A stretch of DNA of 64,000 nucleotides from Methylobacterium iners (GCF_022179305.1 NZ_BPQP01000056.1:28063-92062), one strand, 5' to 3'. Positions 8,582-18,258 are shown, counted from the first letter of the stretch. Notes: generated by a model not told the origin, from the letters alone. A program made the numbers and translations.

Positions 8582-9862
8582 ATGGTTTCCTTCGGCGGCG
8601 GGCAGGGTGCGGCGGCAGGCCGGACCGGCGAGATCGGGTTCGACCGGCGTGTTCCGGGGCTCACGGGCATCGCCGTGCGGGGCTTCCTGCTCTCGCTGAT
8701 CACCTTCGGCATCTACCGCTTCTGGTACGTGACCGAGCTGCGCCGCTACTTCTGGAGCCGCACCATCGTCGACGGCAGCCCGGCCGAGTACACGGGCCGG
8801 GGCAAGGAGCTCTTCCTCGGCTTCCTCGTCGCGCTGGCGATCCTCATCCCGATCTACGTCGCGATCTTCGTCGCCACGATCTCCCTGCCGTGGCTCGCGC
8901 CCGTCGGCGGCCTCGTCTCGTTCGCCGTCCTGTTCCTTCTCGGGCAATACGCCCTCTATCGCGGCCGCCGCTACCGGGCCTCCCGGACCCTGTGGCGGGG
9001 CATCCGCCTCGGGCAGGACGGCTCCGGCTTCGTCTACGCGCTCATGGCCGCGGGCTGGTGGACCCTCACCTTCCTGACGTCGGGCCTCGCCTTCCCCTTC
9101 ATGCGGGCCGCGCTGGAGCGCTATCGGATCAATCACACCCTCATCGGCGCGAGCCGCATGAAGTCCGAGGCGAGGGGGCTGTCGATCCTCCTGCCCTGGC
9201 TGCTCTTCTACGCGGTCGTGCTCCTGCCCATCGTCGGGAGCTTCGTCGCCGCCTTCATCGCGCTCGGCTACACCATTCCCTCCGACCTCATCGAGACCGA
9301 CGCGCTGGGCAAGAGCGTCCTCAACCCGGACTACGCGGATTCCGTCGGCGGACCCCTCGGCGTGGCCCTCGTCGCGGCCCCGAGCTTCGGCCTGATCGCG
9401 GCTTTGCTGCTGATCCCGTTCTACCGGGCCCGCGAGACGCGGGTCTTCATGAACGCCGCGAGCCTCGGGCCCGTGCGCCTCGCCTCGAACCTCCGGGCGC
9501 GGCAATTCTACTGGCCCTACATCGTCTACTTCCTGTCGATCATCGGGTTCGTTCTCGTCCTCGGAATCATCGTCCTCCTCGGCGGGCTGCTCTTTCGGAC
9601 GGCGGGCGCCGAGAGCGGCTTCCACATCGCGATCGCACTTGGCGCCATCGTGCTTTATCTCGGCGGCGCGCTCCTCGCCGCGGTGCTCTACGTCCGCGTC
9701 ATCACGGCCCGGCTCTGGCACGCGGTCGCCGCGACCACGGTCGTGGAGAATGCGGGCGAACTCGATGCCGTCCTCGCGTCGAGCCGCCGCCAGGCGAGCG
9801 GCCTCAACGAGGGCATGGCCGATGCGCTCGACGTCGGCGGCGCCCTGGAGATCGGCTTCTAG
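8582..9862 (+). CDS. DUF898 (YjgN family) membrane protein
   Basis: A 426 aa integral membrane protein of the DUF898 family. It has FLLSLITFGIYRFWYVTELRRYFWS near residue 30, YTGRGKELFLGFL, and repeated RYRASRTLWRGIR / RINHTLIG motifs between membrane segments. ATG 8582 follows GGAGAGGCGGG; longer in-frame starts lie outside the conserved region. The stop codon shares bases with the GTG start of the M48 protease (TAGTG), so the two are translationally coupled. YjgN-type proteins are of unknown function. Confidence 0.9.
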   Translation: MVSFGGGQGAAAGRTGEIGFDRRVPGLTGIAVRGFLLSLITFGIYRFWYVTELRRYFWSRTIVDGSPAEYTGRGKELFLGFLVALAILIPIYVAIFVATISLPWLAPVGGLVSFAVLFLLGQYALYRGRRYRASRTLWRGIRLGQDGSGFVYALMAAGWWTLTFLTSGLAFPFMRAALERYRINHTLIGASRMKSEARGLSILLPWLLFYAVVLLPIVGSFVAAFIALGYTIPSDLIETDALGKSVLNPDYADSVGGPLGVALVAAPSFGLIAALLLIPFYRARETRVFMNAASLGPVRLASNLRARQFYWPYIVYFLSIIGFVLVLGIIVLLGGLLFRTAGAESGFHIAIALGAIVLYLGGALLAAVLYVRVITARLWHAVAATTVVENAGELDAVLASSRRQASGLNEGMADALDVGGALEIGF

Positions 9863-10950
9863 TGTCGGGACCGACGGCGGCCGGCACCTATTTCGACGGC
9901 CGCAGCGCGCGCCCCCACCCGGTCGAGCTTCGGCTGACCGACCAGCTCGCGATCACGGGCGAGGGCATCGCCCTTGCCTGGGACCTGTTCGCGGTCCGGA
10001 CGGCGGGCGCCGTACCGCCGATCACGCGGCTTCGAAGGGCAGGCGATCCCGCGCTCGTCGAGTTCTCCGACGAGGTCTTCGCGGCCTCCCTGCGCGCCGC
10101 CTGCCCGGACTTCGAGCAGGAGGAGAAGGCGGAGGGCGGCGGGCGGCTTCGGCTCGTGCTCTGGTCGGTCGCGGCGGGCCTCTCGGTGCTGCTCGTGGCG
10201 ATCTTCGGCGTTCCGGCGGTCGCCGTTCGGCTCGCCCCCCTGGTGCCGTCCGGCCTGGAGGCGCGGCTCGGCGCGGTCGTCGACGGCGAGATCGTCCGGC
10301 TCCTCGACGAGCCGCCCGAATGCAGCCACGCGCCGGCCCGGGCCGTCCTCGACCGCCTCGTGCAGCGCCTGGCGCAGGGGCGTAACCTGCCGGCAGAGAT
10401 CCGGGTCAGCGTGCGCAAGCACGACATGGCCAACGCCCTGACCCTGCCCGGGGGACGGGTGATCGTGCTCTCGGGCCTGATCGAGCGATCGAAGAGCGCG
10501 GACGAGTTCGCCGGCGTCCTCGCGCACGAGCTCGGCCACGTCGCCGCCCGGGACCCAATGCGCTCGCTCATCGCGGCGAGCGGAACCTCGTTCCTCCTCA
10601 GCCTCGTCCTCGGCGACCTCACGGGGTCGACGATCATCGTCGCCGCCGGCCAGGCGGCGATCTCGGCGGGCTATTCCCGCGACGCGGAACGCGCCGCCGA
10701 CGATTACGCCGTGGCGACGATGACCGGGGCGGGCGGCCGCGGCGAGGCGCTGGCCAGCGTGCTGGAGCGGATCGCGGGGAACGAGAAGCGCGAGGGCGCA
10801 AGCGACTTCCTGCGCAGCCACCCCTTCACCGACGAGCGGGCCAAGCGCATCCGCGCGCAGGCCGGGGGGGAATCCGAGCAGGCGCGGATTCTCGACGAGG
10901 CGGACTGGGCGGTGCTGAAGGGGATCTGCCGGGGTGCGGAGAAGAGGTAG
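9862..10950 (+). CDS. M48 family membrane zinc metalloprotease
   Basis: A 362 aa protein starting at GTG 9862, whose G is the last base of the preceding stop. The N-terminal ~95 residues are soluble, then one membrane segment (about residues 96-115), then an M48 peptidase domain with HELGH at residues 222-226 and a downstream DAERAADDYAV providing the third zinc ligand Glu. The active site probably faces the periplasm, as in BepA/LoiP-type proteases. Pairing with the DUF898 protein suggests envelope quality control. The Zn motifs are complete, so it should be active. Confidence 0.9.
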   Translation: MSGPTAAGTYFDGRSARPHPVELRLTDQLAITGEGIALAWDLFAVRTAGAVPPITRLRRAGDPALVEFSDEVFAASLRAACPDFEQEEKAEGGGRLRLVLWSVAAGLSVLLVAIFGVPAVAVRLAPLVPSGLEARLGAVVDGEIVRLLDEPPECSHAPARAVLDRLVQRLAQGRNLPAEIRVSVRKHDMANALTLPGGRVIVLSGLIERSKSADEFAGVLAHELGHVAARDPMRSLIAASGTSFLLSLVLGDLTGSTIIVAAGQAAISAGYSRDAERAADDYAVATMTGAGGRGEALASVLERIAGNEKREGASDFLRSHPFTDERAKRIRAQAGGESEQARILDEADWAVLKGICRGAEKR

Positions 10951-11064
10951 CCGGCCCACGGACAATGCGCTTCGTGCAGCGTTCCTGGGCTGAGATGTTC
11001 ATGACGCTGCGGAAGACAGAAGGGCCATCCGGCAGCCGCTCCATCCCTCACAGGAGGAATGGCC

Positions 11065-11157
11065 TCAATGCGCGCGACGCGCGAAGTAGAGCGTGCCGAG
11101 CCCGAGCGCGAGGCCGCCGACCGGCAGGATGAGCAGCAGCAGAATGTCCGTGGTCAT
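11065..11157 (-). CDS. 30-residue predicted membrane peptide
   Basis: A 30 aa reading frame starting at ATG 11157: MTTDILLLLILPVGGLALGL, then GTLYFARRAH. It is one membrane helix with a positively charged C-terminus. Its ATG overlaps the TGA of the upstream 83 aa gene (ATGA), implying translational coupling. Length and topology recall small subunits such as CydX or KdpF, but I do not recognise the family. Confidence 0.5.
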   Translation of the reverse strand: MTTDILLLLILPVGGLALGLGTLYFARRAH

Positions 11158-11405
11158 GGCCGCATCATCTCCCTGAGATAGCGCCTTGCCGACCAATGTA
11201 GGGCCGCGCTCGCCAGGCAGCGAACGAGCGAGATGGCCCCGATCACGCTGCGCGGCACGAGCGACGGGCCCGACGCGGAGAGGGCAGTGAAGATCGGCGT
11301 TAGGCCGCCGATCGCGAAGATCGCGGTCGCAAGGTTGTTCACGTAGGTCGCGGTGAGCTTGACCTGTTCGGTTCGCAGCGGATCGGCGGTCAAGCGGTCA
11401 TCCAA
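11154..11405 (-). CDS. Small two-helix membrane protein
   Basis: An 83 aa protein with RTEQVKLTATYVNNLATAIFAIGG, a second hydrophobic segment, and an Arg-rich C-terminus (RYLREMMRP). I believe it belongs to a conserved small alphaproteobacterial membrane family of unknown function with the pattern EQxKLTATxxNNLA. It is coupled by 4 nt overlap to the 30-residue peptide downstream. Confidence 0.6.
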   Translation of the reverse strand: MDDRLTADPLRTEQVKLTATYVNNLATAIFAIGGLTPIFTALSASGPSLVPRSVIGAISLVRCLASAALHWSARRYLREMMRP

Positions 11406-11679
11406 AGCAGGCGGGCAGGCCAGCGGAGCATGACGACGATACCCTTACCGGCACAGGTAATGCTAGGATGTATTCGTGGGCTGCACATCCTGGAGCTGTC
11501 GCTTGTTTGAGAGCCGGCCGCCCTGACGAAGGTCCGCGCACCGAGCGCCCGGCTCAGTCCTCCTGCCGACGTCTTCCGTCTGAAAAGCCCCGTCCTCCAA
11601 AACCCTGCGTCCCGGCGTCACGGCTGCATCGGCCCTCCGCCTGTGCAACCACGGACCGTCGCGGCGCCGCGGAGATTGC
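11406..11679. other. Divergent intergenic region
   Basis: A 274 bp gap between the small membrane-protein pair (minus) and the RND pump (plus). It must carry promoters for both, but I see no clear operator palindrome and no regulator gene beside the pump. Confidence 0.4.
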
Positions 11680-14600
11680 ATGGGCCTCGTCCAGTACGCG
11701 CTGAAGTTCCGCATCACGATCTACGTGCTCGCCGTGCTGATGATGCTCGGCGGCGGGGCGGCGGTCGTGGTCGCGCCCAAGGACGTGCTGCCGACCGTCG
11801 ACATCCCGGTCGTGGTGGTGGTCTGGACCTATAACGGCCTCTCGACCACCGAGATGGAACGGCGCATCACCACCTACGCCGAGTTCTCGCTCTCCAACAA
11901 CGTCAACAACATCGCCCGGATGGAATCGACCACCCTGCAGGGCACGGCGGTCCAGAAGGTCTATTTCGACGGCGCGGTGAGCATCGACCTCGCGATCACG
12001 CAGGTCGTCTCGGCGATGAACTCGATCCGCGCGACGATGCCGCCCGGCGTGCAGCCGCCGATCGTGCTGCGCTTCTCGGCCTCGACCGTCCCGGTGATCC
12101 AGCTCGCGCTGACCTCCGACAAGGAGAGCCTCACCAAGGTCTTCGACTACGCGCAGTTCCGCATCCGCCAGCGCCTCACCCAGGTCCCGGGCTCGACGCT
12201 GCCCTCGCCCTTCGGCGGCACGCCCCGCCAGATCATGGTCGACCTCGACCTCCACGCCCTGCAGGCGCTGGGGCTCACCGTCATCGACGTCACGAACGCG
12301 ATGAGCGCGCAGAACCTGACCGTGCCCTCGGGCCTCGCCAAGATCGGCGAGCAGCAATACCCGGTCCAGCTCAACGCCTCGCCCGGTGCGATCGACGCGC
12401 TGAACCAGATCCCGATCAAGGTGGTCGCCGGCCAGCCCGTCCTCGTGCGCGACGTCGCCAACGTGCGCGACGGCGGCCCGCCGCAGGTCAACATCGTGCG
12501 CTCGGACGGCCTGCCCTCGGTGCTGATGCGGGTGTTCAAGAACGGTACCGCCTCGACGCTGGACGTCGTCAACAACGTCAAGGCGGCCCTGCCCGACATC
12601 CGCGCGGCGGCGCCCGAGGGCATGAGCATCAAGCCGCTCTTCGATCAGTCCGTCTTCGTCTCGGCGGCGATCGAGGGCGTGATCCACGAGGCGATCATCG
12701 CCGCGAGCCTGACCGGCCTGACGATCCTGCTCTTCCTCGGGTCGTGGCGCTCGACCATCGTCGTGCTGATCTCGATCCCGCTCTGCATCCTGACCTCGCT
12801 GTCGATCCTGGCGGCGCTCGGCGAGACCATCAACGTCATGACGCTCGGCGGCCTCGCGCTCGCCGTCGGCATCCTCGTCGACGACGCCACGGTCGCGGTC
12901 GAGAACACCTACCGGATGTTCGAGGAGGGCGAGCCCTTCCGCAAATCCGTCGTCGAGGGCGCGGCCGGCATCGCCAAGCCCGCGCTGATCTCGACGCTCT
13001 CGATCTGCGCGGCCTTCGTCTCCGTCTTCGCGCTCACCGACACGCCGAAATATCTCTTCACGCCGCAGGCGATGGCCGTCGTCTTCGCGATGCTGACCTC
13101 CTACGCCCTGTCCCGCACCCTGGTGCCGGTGCTCATCGACGTGCTGGTCGCACCCGAATACGCGGCGCGCCACGGCGACAGGGAGGCTCCGCGCCGGGGC
13201 CGCATCGCGACGGCGCTCGAATGGTTGTCGCGCCCGCTGTTCCGCCTCGCCGGGCATTTCCGGCGCGGGTTCGAAGCCCGCTTCGCCCGGTTCCAGCGCG
13301 GCTATGTCGGCCTGCTGCACGTGGCCCTGCGCCGCCGCGTCGCGACGCTGGCCTTCGTGGGCTGCGTGCTCGCCGGATCGGCCGGGCTCTTCACCTTCGT
13401 CGGCCAGGACTACTTCCCGCAGGTCGCCTCGAGCCAGATGACCCTGCACCTGCGCACCCGGCCCGGCATGCGCATCGAGGCCGCCGAGCAGGTCTTCGCG
13501 CAGGTCCAGCGCGTGGTGCGCGAGGTGATCCCCGAGGAGGAGATCGATCAGGTCCTCGACAACATCGGCCTGCCGGCGAACAACTACAACTTCGCCTTCT
13601 CGGACGGCTCCTTCGTCGCCTACAACGACGGCCAGATGCTCATCAACCTGAAGAAGGGACACGGCTCGGTGGCGGACTACACCAAGCGTCTGCGCGAAGT
13701 CCTGCGCGAGCGCTTCCCCGACGTCGTGTTCTACTTCCAGCCCTCCGACATCATCACGCAGATCCTCAACTTCGGCACGCTGGCGCAGATCGACATCCAG
13801 GTGTCGGGCCGCAACACCGCGAAGGACCTGGAGGTCGCCCAGAACATCGTCCGGCGGCTGCGCGAGACCCGCGGCGCCGTCGACGTGCACCTCCACCAGA
13901 TCGTCGGCACGCCGCAATTCTTCGTCGACGTCGACCGCAAGCTCGCCGCCGAGCTCGGGCTGACGCAGCAGCAGATCGCCCAGGGGCTCAACGTCTCGCT
14001 CTCGGGCTCCTTCCAGGTGACGCCGAATTTCTGGAGCGACCCGAAATCGGGCATCCCGTACCAGCTCTGGGTGCAGACGCCGGAATACCGCAACGATTCG
14101 CTGACCGCGCTGCAGAACACGCCGCTCCTCGTCGAGGGCGGCTCGGAGCGGCCCGGCGTGCTGACCCTTCTCTCCAGCGTCTCGACGATGCGCCGCGAGG
14201 GCTCGCAGACCGTGATCAACCACGTCAACACGCAGCCGACCTTCAACGTCTACGCCGCGGTCCAGGATTCCGACCTCGGCTCGGTGGCGCGCGACATCCG
14301 CAAGATCGTCGAGGAGGAGCAGAGGAACCTGCCGGCGCCCGACAAGATCACCGTGCGCGGCCAGATCGAGAGCATGCAATCGGCCTTCTTCCGCCTGCAG
14401 ATCGGCCTCGCCATCGCGCTGGTGGCCGTCTACCTGCTGATGGCGGTCAACTTCCAGAGCTGGGGCGACCCCTTCGTGGTGATCCTGGCCCTGCCGCTCG
14501 CCTTCTGCGGGATCGTCGCAAGCCTGTTCATCACGGGCACGACGTTCTCGATTCCCTCACTCTTCGGAGCGATCATGTCGGTGGGCATCGCCTCGGCCAA

Positions 14601-14904
14601 CTCGATCCTGCTCGTGACCTTCGCCCGGGAGCACCGGGAGGCCACGGGCTGCGGCGCGGTGGAGGCGGCGCTGCTGGCGGGCGAGACCCGCCTGCGGCCG
14701 GTGCTGATGACGGCGGGTGCGATGTTCCTCGGCCTGATCCCGATGGCGCTCGGGACCGGCGAGGGCGGCGAGCAGAACGCGGCGCTGGCACGGGCCGTGA
14801 TGGGCGGCATCGCGGTGGGCACCCCCGCGACGCTGCTCTTCGTGCCCTTCCTCTACGCGCTCCTGCGGCGCGGCGAGGTGAGGCCGCTACAAGATTACGC
14901 ATGA
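11680..14904 (+). CDS. RND efflux transporter, inner-membrane permease (AcrB/HAE1-like)
   Basis: A 1074 aa permease with the full RND layout: first membrane helix at 10-30, a large periplasmic loop, helices with the proton-relay motif (GILVDDATVAVENTYR, two adjacent Asp in TM4), a second half starting with FVGQDYFPQV, and final helices. It would export lipophilic compounds with an adaptor and a TolC-like channel. The adaptor gene follows 52 nt downstream, the reverse of the usual order. No outer-membrane channel gene is nearby, so a shared TolC is assumed. The ATG 11680 start gives the expected MGLVQYALKFRI N-terminus. Confidence 0.95.
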   Translation: MGLVQYALKFRITIYVLAVLMMLGGGAAVVVAPKDVLPTVDIPVVVVVWTYNGLSTTEMERRITTYAEFSLSNNVNNIARMESTTLQGTAVQKVYFDGAVSIDLAITQVVSAMNSIRATMPPGVQPPIVLRFSASTVPVIQLALTSDKESLTKVFDYAQFRIRQRLTQVPGSTLPSPFGGTPRQIMVDLDLHALQALGLTVIDVTNAMSAQNLTVPSGLAKIGEQQYPVQLNASPGAIDALNQIPIKVVAGQPVLVRDVANVRDGGPPQVNIVRSDGLPSVLMRVFKNGTASTLDVVNNVKAALPDIRAAAPEGMSIKPLFDQSVFVSAAIEGVIHEAIIAASLTGLTILLFLGSWRSTIVVLISIPLCILTSLSILAALGETINVMTLGGLALAVGILVDDATVAVENTYRMFEEGEPFRKSVVEGAAGIAKPALISTLSICAAFVSVFALTDTPKYLFTPQAMAVVFAMLTSYALSRTLVPVLIDVLVAPEYAARHGDREAPRRGRIATALEWLSRPLFRLAGHFRRGFEARFARFQRGYVGLLHVALRRRVATLAFVGCVLAGSAGLFTFVGQDYFPQVASSQMTLHLRTRPGMRIEAAEQVFAQVQRVVREVIPEEEIDQVLDNIGLPANNYNFAFSDGSFVAYNDGQMLINLKKGHGSVADYTKRLREVLRERFPDVVFYFQPSDIITQILNFGTLAQIDIQVSGRNTAKDLEVAQNIVRRLRETRGAVDVHLHQIVGTPQFFVDVDRKLAAELGLTQQQIAQGLNVSLSGSFQVTPNFWSDPKSGIPYQLWVQTPEYRNDSLTALQNTPLLVEGGSERPGVLTLLSSVSTMRREGSQTVINHVNTQPTFNVYAAVQDSDLGSVARDIRKIVEEEQRNLPAPDKITVRGQIESMQSAFFRLQIGLAIALVAVYLLMAVNFQSWGDPFVVILALPLAFCGIVASLFITGTTFSIPSLFGAIMSVGIASANSILLVTFAREHREATGCGAVEAALLAGETRLRPVLMTAGAMFLGLIPMALGTGEGGEQNAALARAVMGGIAVGTPATLLFVPFLYALLRRGEVRPLQDYA

Positions 14905-14956
14905 TGCGTTGCCGTGACACGACGTTGATGATGTCAGACCTGAGAGCTTTACGCCG

Positions 14957-16240
14957 GTGAAGCCGCATTCGAGCCCTCACGAGACCGCCGAGATCCCTCC
15001 GCCCCCGCGCAAGGGTCCCTTCGTGCTGGTCGCCCTCGTCGCGATCGGGCTGCTCAGCTATGGCGGCTACGGTCAGTGGCAGCGGCGCGCGGCCGCCGCG
15101 GAGACCCAGCGCAAGGTCAACACCTTCGTGCCCAAGCTCCGCACGGCGTCCGTCCAGCGCACCGAGAAGCCGGTCGAGCTGACCCTGCCCGGCCAGACCG
15201 ACGCCTTCGCCAGGGCCTCGCTGTTCGCCCGCGCCACCGGCTACATCGCCGAGCGCCGGGTGGACCTCGGCAGCCGGGTGCGCAAGGGCGACGTGCTCCT
15301 GCGCATCGCCGCCCCTGATCTCGACCAGCAGCTCGCCCAGGCGGAGGCGCAGGTCGGCCAGCTCGAGGCGCAGAGGCTGCAGGCCGTGGCGATGGTCGAT
15401 CAGGCCAAGGCCAACGTGAACCTCGCCAACGCCACCAACAACCGCACCTCGACGCTCGCGACCCAGGGCTGGGCCTCGAAGCAGAACGCGGATACCTCGC
15501 AGGCGGGCGTGCTGAGCCAGAGCGCGACCCTCGCCTCGGCGGAGGCGGGCGTGAAGGTGGCCGAGGCCAACATCAAGGCGCAGGCCGCCACCGTCGACCG
15601 GCTCAAGGCGCTCGCGAGCTTCAAGGACGTCACCGCGCCCTTCGACGGCGTCGTCACCGCGCGCAGCGTCGACGTCGGCGACCTCGTCCACGCCGACGGC
15701 ACCGGGACGGCGCTCCTCTCGATGGAGCGCGACGACATCCTGCGCGTCTCCGTGAACGTGCCGCAGAACGCCGCGATCGGCGTCAAGCCGGGCCTCGACG
15801 CCGTGATCAAGGTGCCGCAGATGCCCGAGCGCAGCTTCTCCGGCCAGGTCGAGCGCAGCTCGGTGGCCCTGCAGACCGCCTCCCGCACCCTGACGACCCA
15901 GGTCGACGTTCCCAACAAGGACGGCAGCCTGCGCGCCGGCCTCTACGTCTACGTGACGCTCAAGGTGCCCCGGACGGCGCCGGGCGTGATGATCCCGGCC
16001 GAGGCGCTCGTGTTCAACCAGCGCGGCACCCAGGTCGTGGTCGCCCGCGACGACGGCACCGTGACTTGGCGCGGCGTCCAGATCGGCCGCGACCTCGGCA
16101 CGACGATCGAGCTGACCGGCGGCCTGGAGGGCGACGAGCGCATCGTGCTCGGCCCCCCGGCCGACCTGCGCGAGGGCCAGCCCTTCGAGCGCCAGCCCAT
16201 GCCGGGCGACGAGAGGTCCCCGCGGGCGGCGGTGCGCTGA
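14957..16240 (+). CDS. RND efflux periplasmic adaptor (MFP) subunit
   Basis: A 427 aa adaptor with an N-terminal membrane anchor (FVLVALVAIGLLSYGGY), then the barrel-sandwich (RVDLGSRVRKGDVLLRI), a long alpha-helical hairpin rich in Ala/Gln, the returning half (TAPFDGVVTARSVDVGDLV), a beta-barrel and a membrane-proximal domain. The GTG start at 14957 places the anchor correctly. It works with the permease encoded just upstream. Confidence 0.92.
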   Translation: MKPHSSPHETAEIPPPPRKGPFVLVALVAIGLLSYGGYGQWQRRAAAAETQRKVNTFVPKLRTASVQRTEKPVELTLPGQTDAFARASLFARATGYIAERRVDLGSRVRKGDVLLRIAAPDLDQQLAQAEAQVGQLEAQRLQAVAMVDQAKANVNLANATNNRTSTLATQGWASKQNADTSQAGVLSQSATLASAEAGVKVAEANIKAQAATVDRLKALASFKDVTAPFDGVVTARSVDVGDLVHADGTGTALLSMERDDILRVSVNVPQNAAIGVKPGLDAVIKVPQMPERSFSGQVERSSVALQTASRTLTTQVDVPNKDGSLRAGLYVYVTLKVPRTAPGVMIPAEALVFNQRGTQVVVARDDGTVTWRGVQIGRDLGTTIELTGGLEGDERIVLGPPADLREGQPFERQPMPGDERSPRAAVR

Positions 16241-16295
16241 GTCGTCTCGGACGGGAGCCCGACGCTGAACCGACGCCCGTCGCGCGACCCGCGGG

Positions 16296-16390
16296 TCCCC
16301 TCTCCTAGGGGGAGAGGGACAGGGTGAGGGGCGTGCCCCATCCGGAGAGTTCGCTCCCCTCACCCCAACCCTCTCCCCCTGGGAGAGGGA
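16296..16390. repeat. Long imperfect inverted repeat (REP-like)
   Basis: Two arms of about 35 nt (16296-16331 and 16356-16390) are inverted copies with roughly five differences. Each arm carries an internal CCCTCTCC/GGAGAGGG palindrome followed by GGGTGAGGGG. Such elements are widespread between genes in GC-rich alpha- and gammaproteobacteria. It lies within a 301 bp gap (16241-16541) that otherwise shows no gene, between the efflux adaptor and the MFS transporter. Confidence 0.85.
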
Positions 16391-16541
16391 GCCCCGTCGC
16401 GGAGCCCGTTCACGGCGACGAGGCGTGACGCTGACAGCCGGCGGGGAGAGGGGCACGCAACGCACCCGGACACGCATAGCGAAGCGGCGCCGTGCGAGAG
16501 GGGCCTTCCCGGCCGCAGCCTCGGCACCCCATATCCGCCCC

Positions 16542-17714
16542 ATGCTCGACAGAACCCCCACGGATGCGCTCGACCGCGCCCGCATCGCGGCGATCACGGC
16601 AGCGATCACCTGCATCGCCGTGGTGGGCATCGGCCTCAGCCTGTCGATCCCGCTGCTGTCGATCGAGATGTCGCGGATGGGCGCCTCCAGCACGCTGGTG
16701 GGCGTGAACACCGCCGTGGCGGGGCTGGCGAGCATCGTCACCGTGCCCTTCGTGCCCCGGCTCGCCGCGCGGGTCGGCGTCGTTCGCCTGCTGCTCCTGG
16801 CGATCGGGACCGGCGCGCTGACGCTCGTCGCCTTCAAGCTCCTGCACGGCATCGCCTGGTGGTTCGTGCTGCGCTTCATCTTCTCGGCGGCGCTCGGCGT
16901 GCTGTTCGTGCTCTCCGAGTTCTGGATCAACCATGCCGCGCCGCCCGCCCGGCGCGGCCTGGTGATGGGCATCTATGCCAGCGTCCTCGCCCTCGGCTTC
17001 GCCGTCGGCCCGACCCTGCTCGCTGTCCTCGGCACCGAGGGCTACCCGCCCTACCTCGCCGGCGCGGCCCTGTTCCTCTTCGGCATGATCCCGCTGTTCC
17101 TGGCGCGCGGGCTGTCGCCCCACCTCACGGGCGGCGGAAGCCGGTCGTTCCTCGGCTATGCCAGGCTGGTGCCCGCCGCGACGCTCGCGGCTCTGGCCTA
17201 CGGGGCGGTCGAGACCGGCGGCTTCGCGATCCTGCCGCTCTACGGCCTTCGCCTCGGCTACGAGGCCGAGACCGCGGCGGGGCTCGTGAGCGTGCTCTCG
17301 CTCGGCAACGTCCTCTTCCAGATCCCGTTCGGCTGGCTCGCCGACAAGGTCGACCGCCGCCGCGTCCTCCTCGGCTCGGCGCTCGGCGGCGCCGTCGGTT
17401 GCGCCTTCATCCCGCTCGCCTCGGCCTCGTTCCCGCTCCTCTTGGCTCTGCTCTTCGTCTCGGGCGGGCTCGCCGGAACCCTCTACACGGTCGGGCTCGC
17501 CCATCTCGGCGCGAGCGTCCGGGGCGGCGACCTCGCGGGCGCCAACGCCGCCTTCATCGTGCTCTACAATATCGGCCTGATGCTGGGGCCGCCGGTGATC
17601 GGCGGCGGCATGGACCTGATGGCGCCGCACGGCTTCGCCTACGCCCTCAGCGGCCTGTTCCTCGCCTACGTCGCGGCCCTCCTCGTCTCCGGGTCGAGGC
17701 CGGCGCACCCTTGA
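16542..17714 (+). CDS. MFS transporter (YcaD-like)
   Basis: A 390 aa protein with 12 predicted membrane segments. Loop motifs fit the major facilitator superfamily: [21 protein letters not shown] between helices and [15 protein letters not shown] after helix 8. The style resembles the YcaD group of sugar/drug exporters; the substrate is unknown. ATG 16542 gives a short cytoplasmic N-terminus; in-frame upstream codons run through the intergenic repeat region and are unlikely. Confidence 0.85.
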   Translation: MLDRTPTDALDRARIAAITAAITCIAVVGIGLSLSIPLLSIEMSRMGASSTLVGVNTAVAGLASIVTVPFVPRLAARVGVVRLLLLAIGTGALTLVAFKLLHGIAWWFVLRFIFSAALGVLFVLSEFWINHAAPPARRGLVMGIYASVLALGFAVGPTLLAVLGTEGYPPYLAGAALFLFGMIPLFLARGLSPHLTGGGSRSFLGYARLVPAATLAALAYGAVETGGFAILPLYGLRLGYEAETAAGLVSVLSLGNVLFQIPFGWLADKVDRRRVLLGSALGGAVGCAFIPLASASFPLLLALLFVSGGLAGTLYTVGLAHLGASVRGGDLAGANAAFIVLYNIGLMLGPPVIGGGMDLMAPHGFAYALSGLFLAYVAALLVSGSRPAHP

Positions 17715-17752
17715 CGCGGGAGGGCCGATCGGGCATGCACCGCCCCGTATTC

Positions 17753-17775
17753 GGCCGGGCCCTCCCGGCCCTTTT
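17753..17775 (+). terminator. Rho-independent terminator after MFS gene
   Basis: A 7 bp stem GGCCGGG/CCCGGCC with a CCCT loop, followed by CTTTTG. It sits 39 nt downstream of the MFS stop and upstream of rpmG. Confidence 0.65.
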
Positions 17776-17820
17776 GCGTTTCGCTCATGCGGAATGCCGC
17801 AGCTTCAGGAGCGCCGCGCC

Positions 17821-17988
17821 ATGGCCAAGGCCGTCACCGTCAAGATCAAGCTCGTTTCCACCGCCGACACCGGCTACTTCTACGTCACGAAGAAAAACTC
17901 CCGGACGCAGACCGAGAAGCTCTCGATGAAGAAGTACGATCCCGTCGTGCGCAAGCACGTCGATTTCAAGGAAGCCAAGATCAAGTAA
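17821..17988 (+). CDS. rpmG: 50S ribosomal protein L33
   Basis: A 55 aa protein matching bacterial L33 over its whole length ([20 protein letters not shown], then [19 protein letters not shown]). It lacks zinc-binding cysteines, so it is the zinc-independent form. ATG 17821 is preceded by CAGGAGC. It stands as a single gene between two predicted terminators. Confidence 0.97.
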   Translation: MAKAVTVKIKLVSTADTGYFYVTKKNSRTQTEKLSMKKYDPVVRKHVDFKEAKIK

Positions 17989-18018
17989 CCACCGCCCTCG
18001 CGGTCGGTCTCAGATGAC

Positions 18019-18050
18019 GGCGTCGCCTGCGGGCGGCGCCGTTTCCGTTT
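18019..18050 (+). terminator. Rho-independent terminator after rpmG
   Basis: A stem GGCGTCGCC/GGCGGCGCC (9 bp including one G-U pair) with a TGCG loop, followed by GTTTCCGTTT. It lies 30 nt after the rpmG stop. Confidence 0.7.
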
Positions 18051-18258
18051 GCAGGGTCGGGATCGCGGGACGGTCCGCATGGGTTCGGACGGGCGGCGCG
18101 ATGCGGCCCGCCTGCGACCGGATGAGTATCGCCCGCAGGGGATAACCCTCGCCCGGGTCGGCCCTGTTGCGGGAGCGTTGCAGATCGGAGGCGTCGACAA
18201 CCCTAGGGCGTTGTTAGCGGCGCAAGCTGTGCCGCGCTCTCAACGCACAGGCTGCCTC

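Noticed and set aside
6425-9721. Minus-strand frame of about 1100 codons
   Set aside because: Its first half is antisense to DUF898; only the part from 7951 downwards is the real chemoreceptor, up to the frameshift.
11554-14379. Long minus-strand frame opposite the RND pump
   Set aside because: Antisense of a clear RND permease; no start site, signal or domain.
16425-16541. Upstream extension of the MFS gene
   Set aside because: Runs through the repeat region with an Arg-rich sequence and no membrane or family features; ATG 16542 is preferred.
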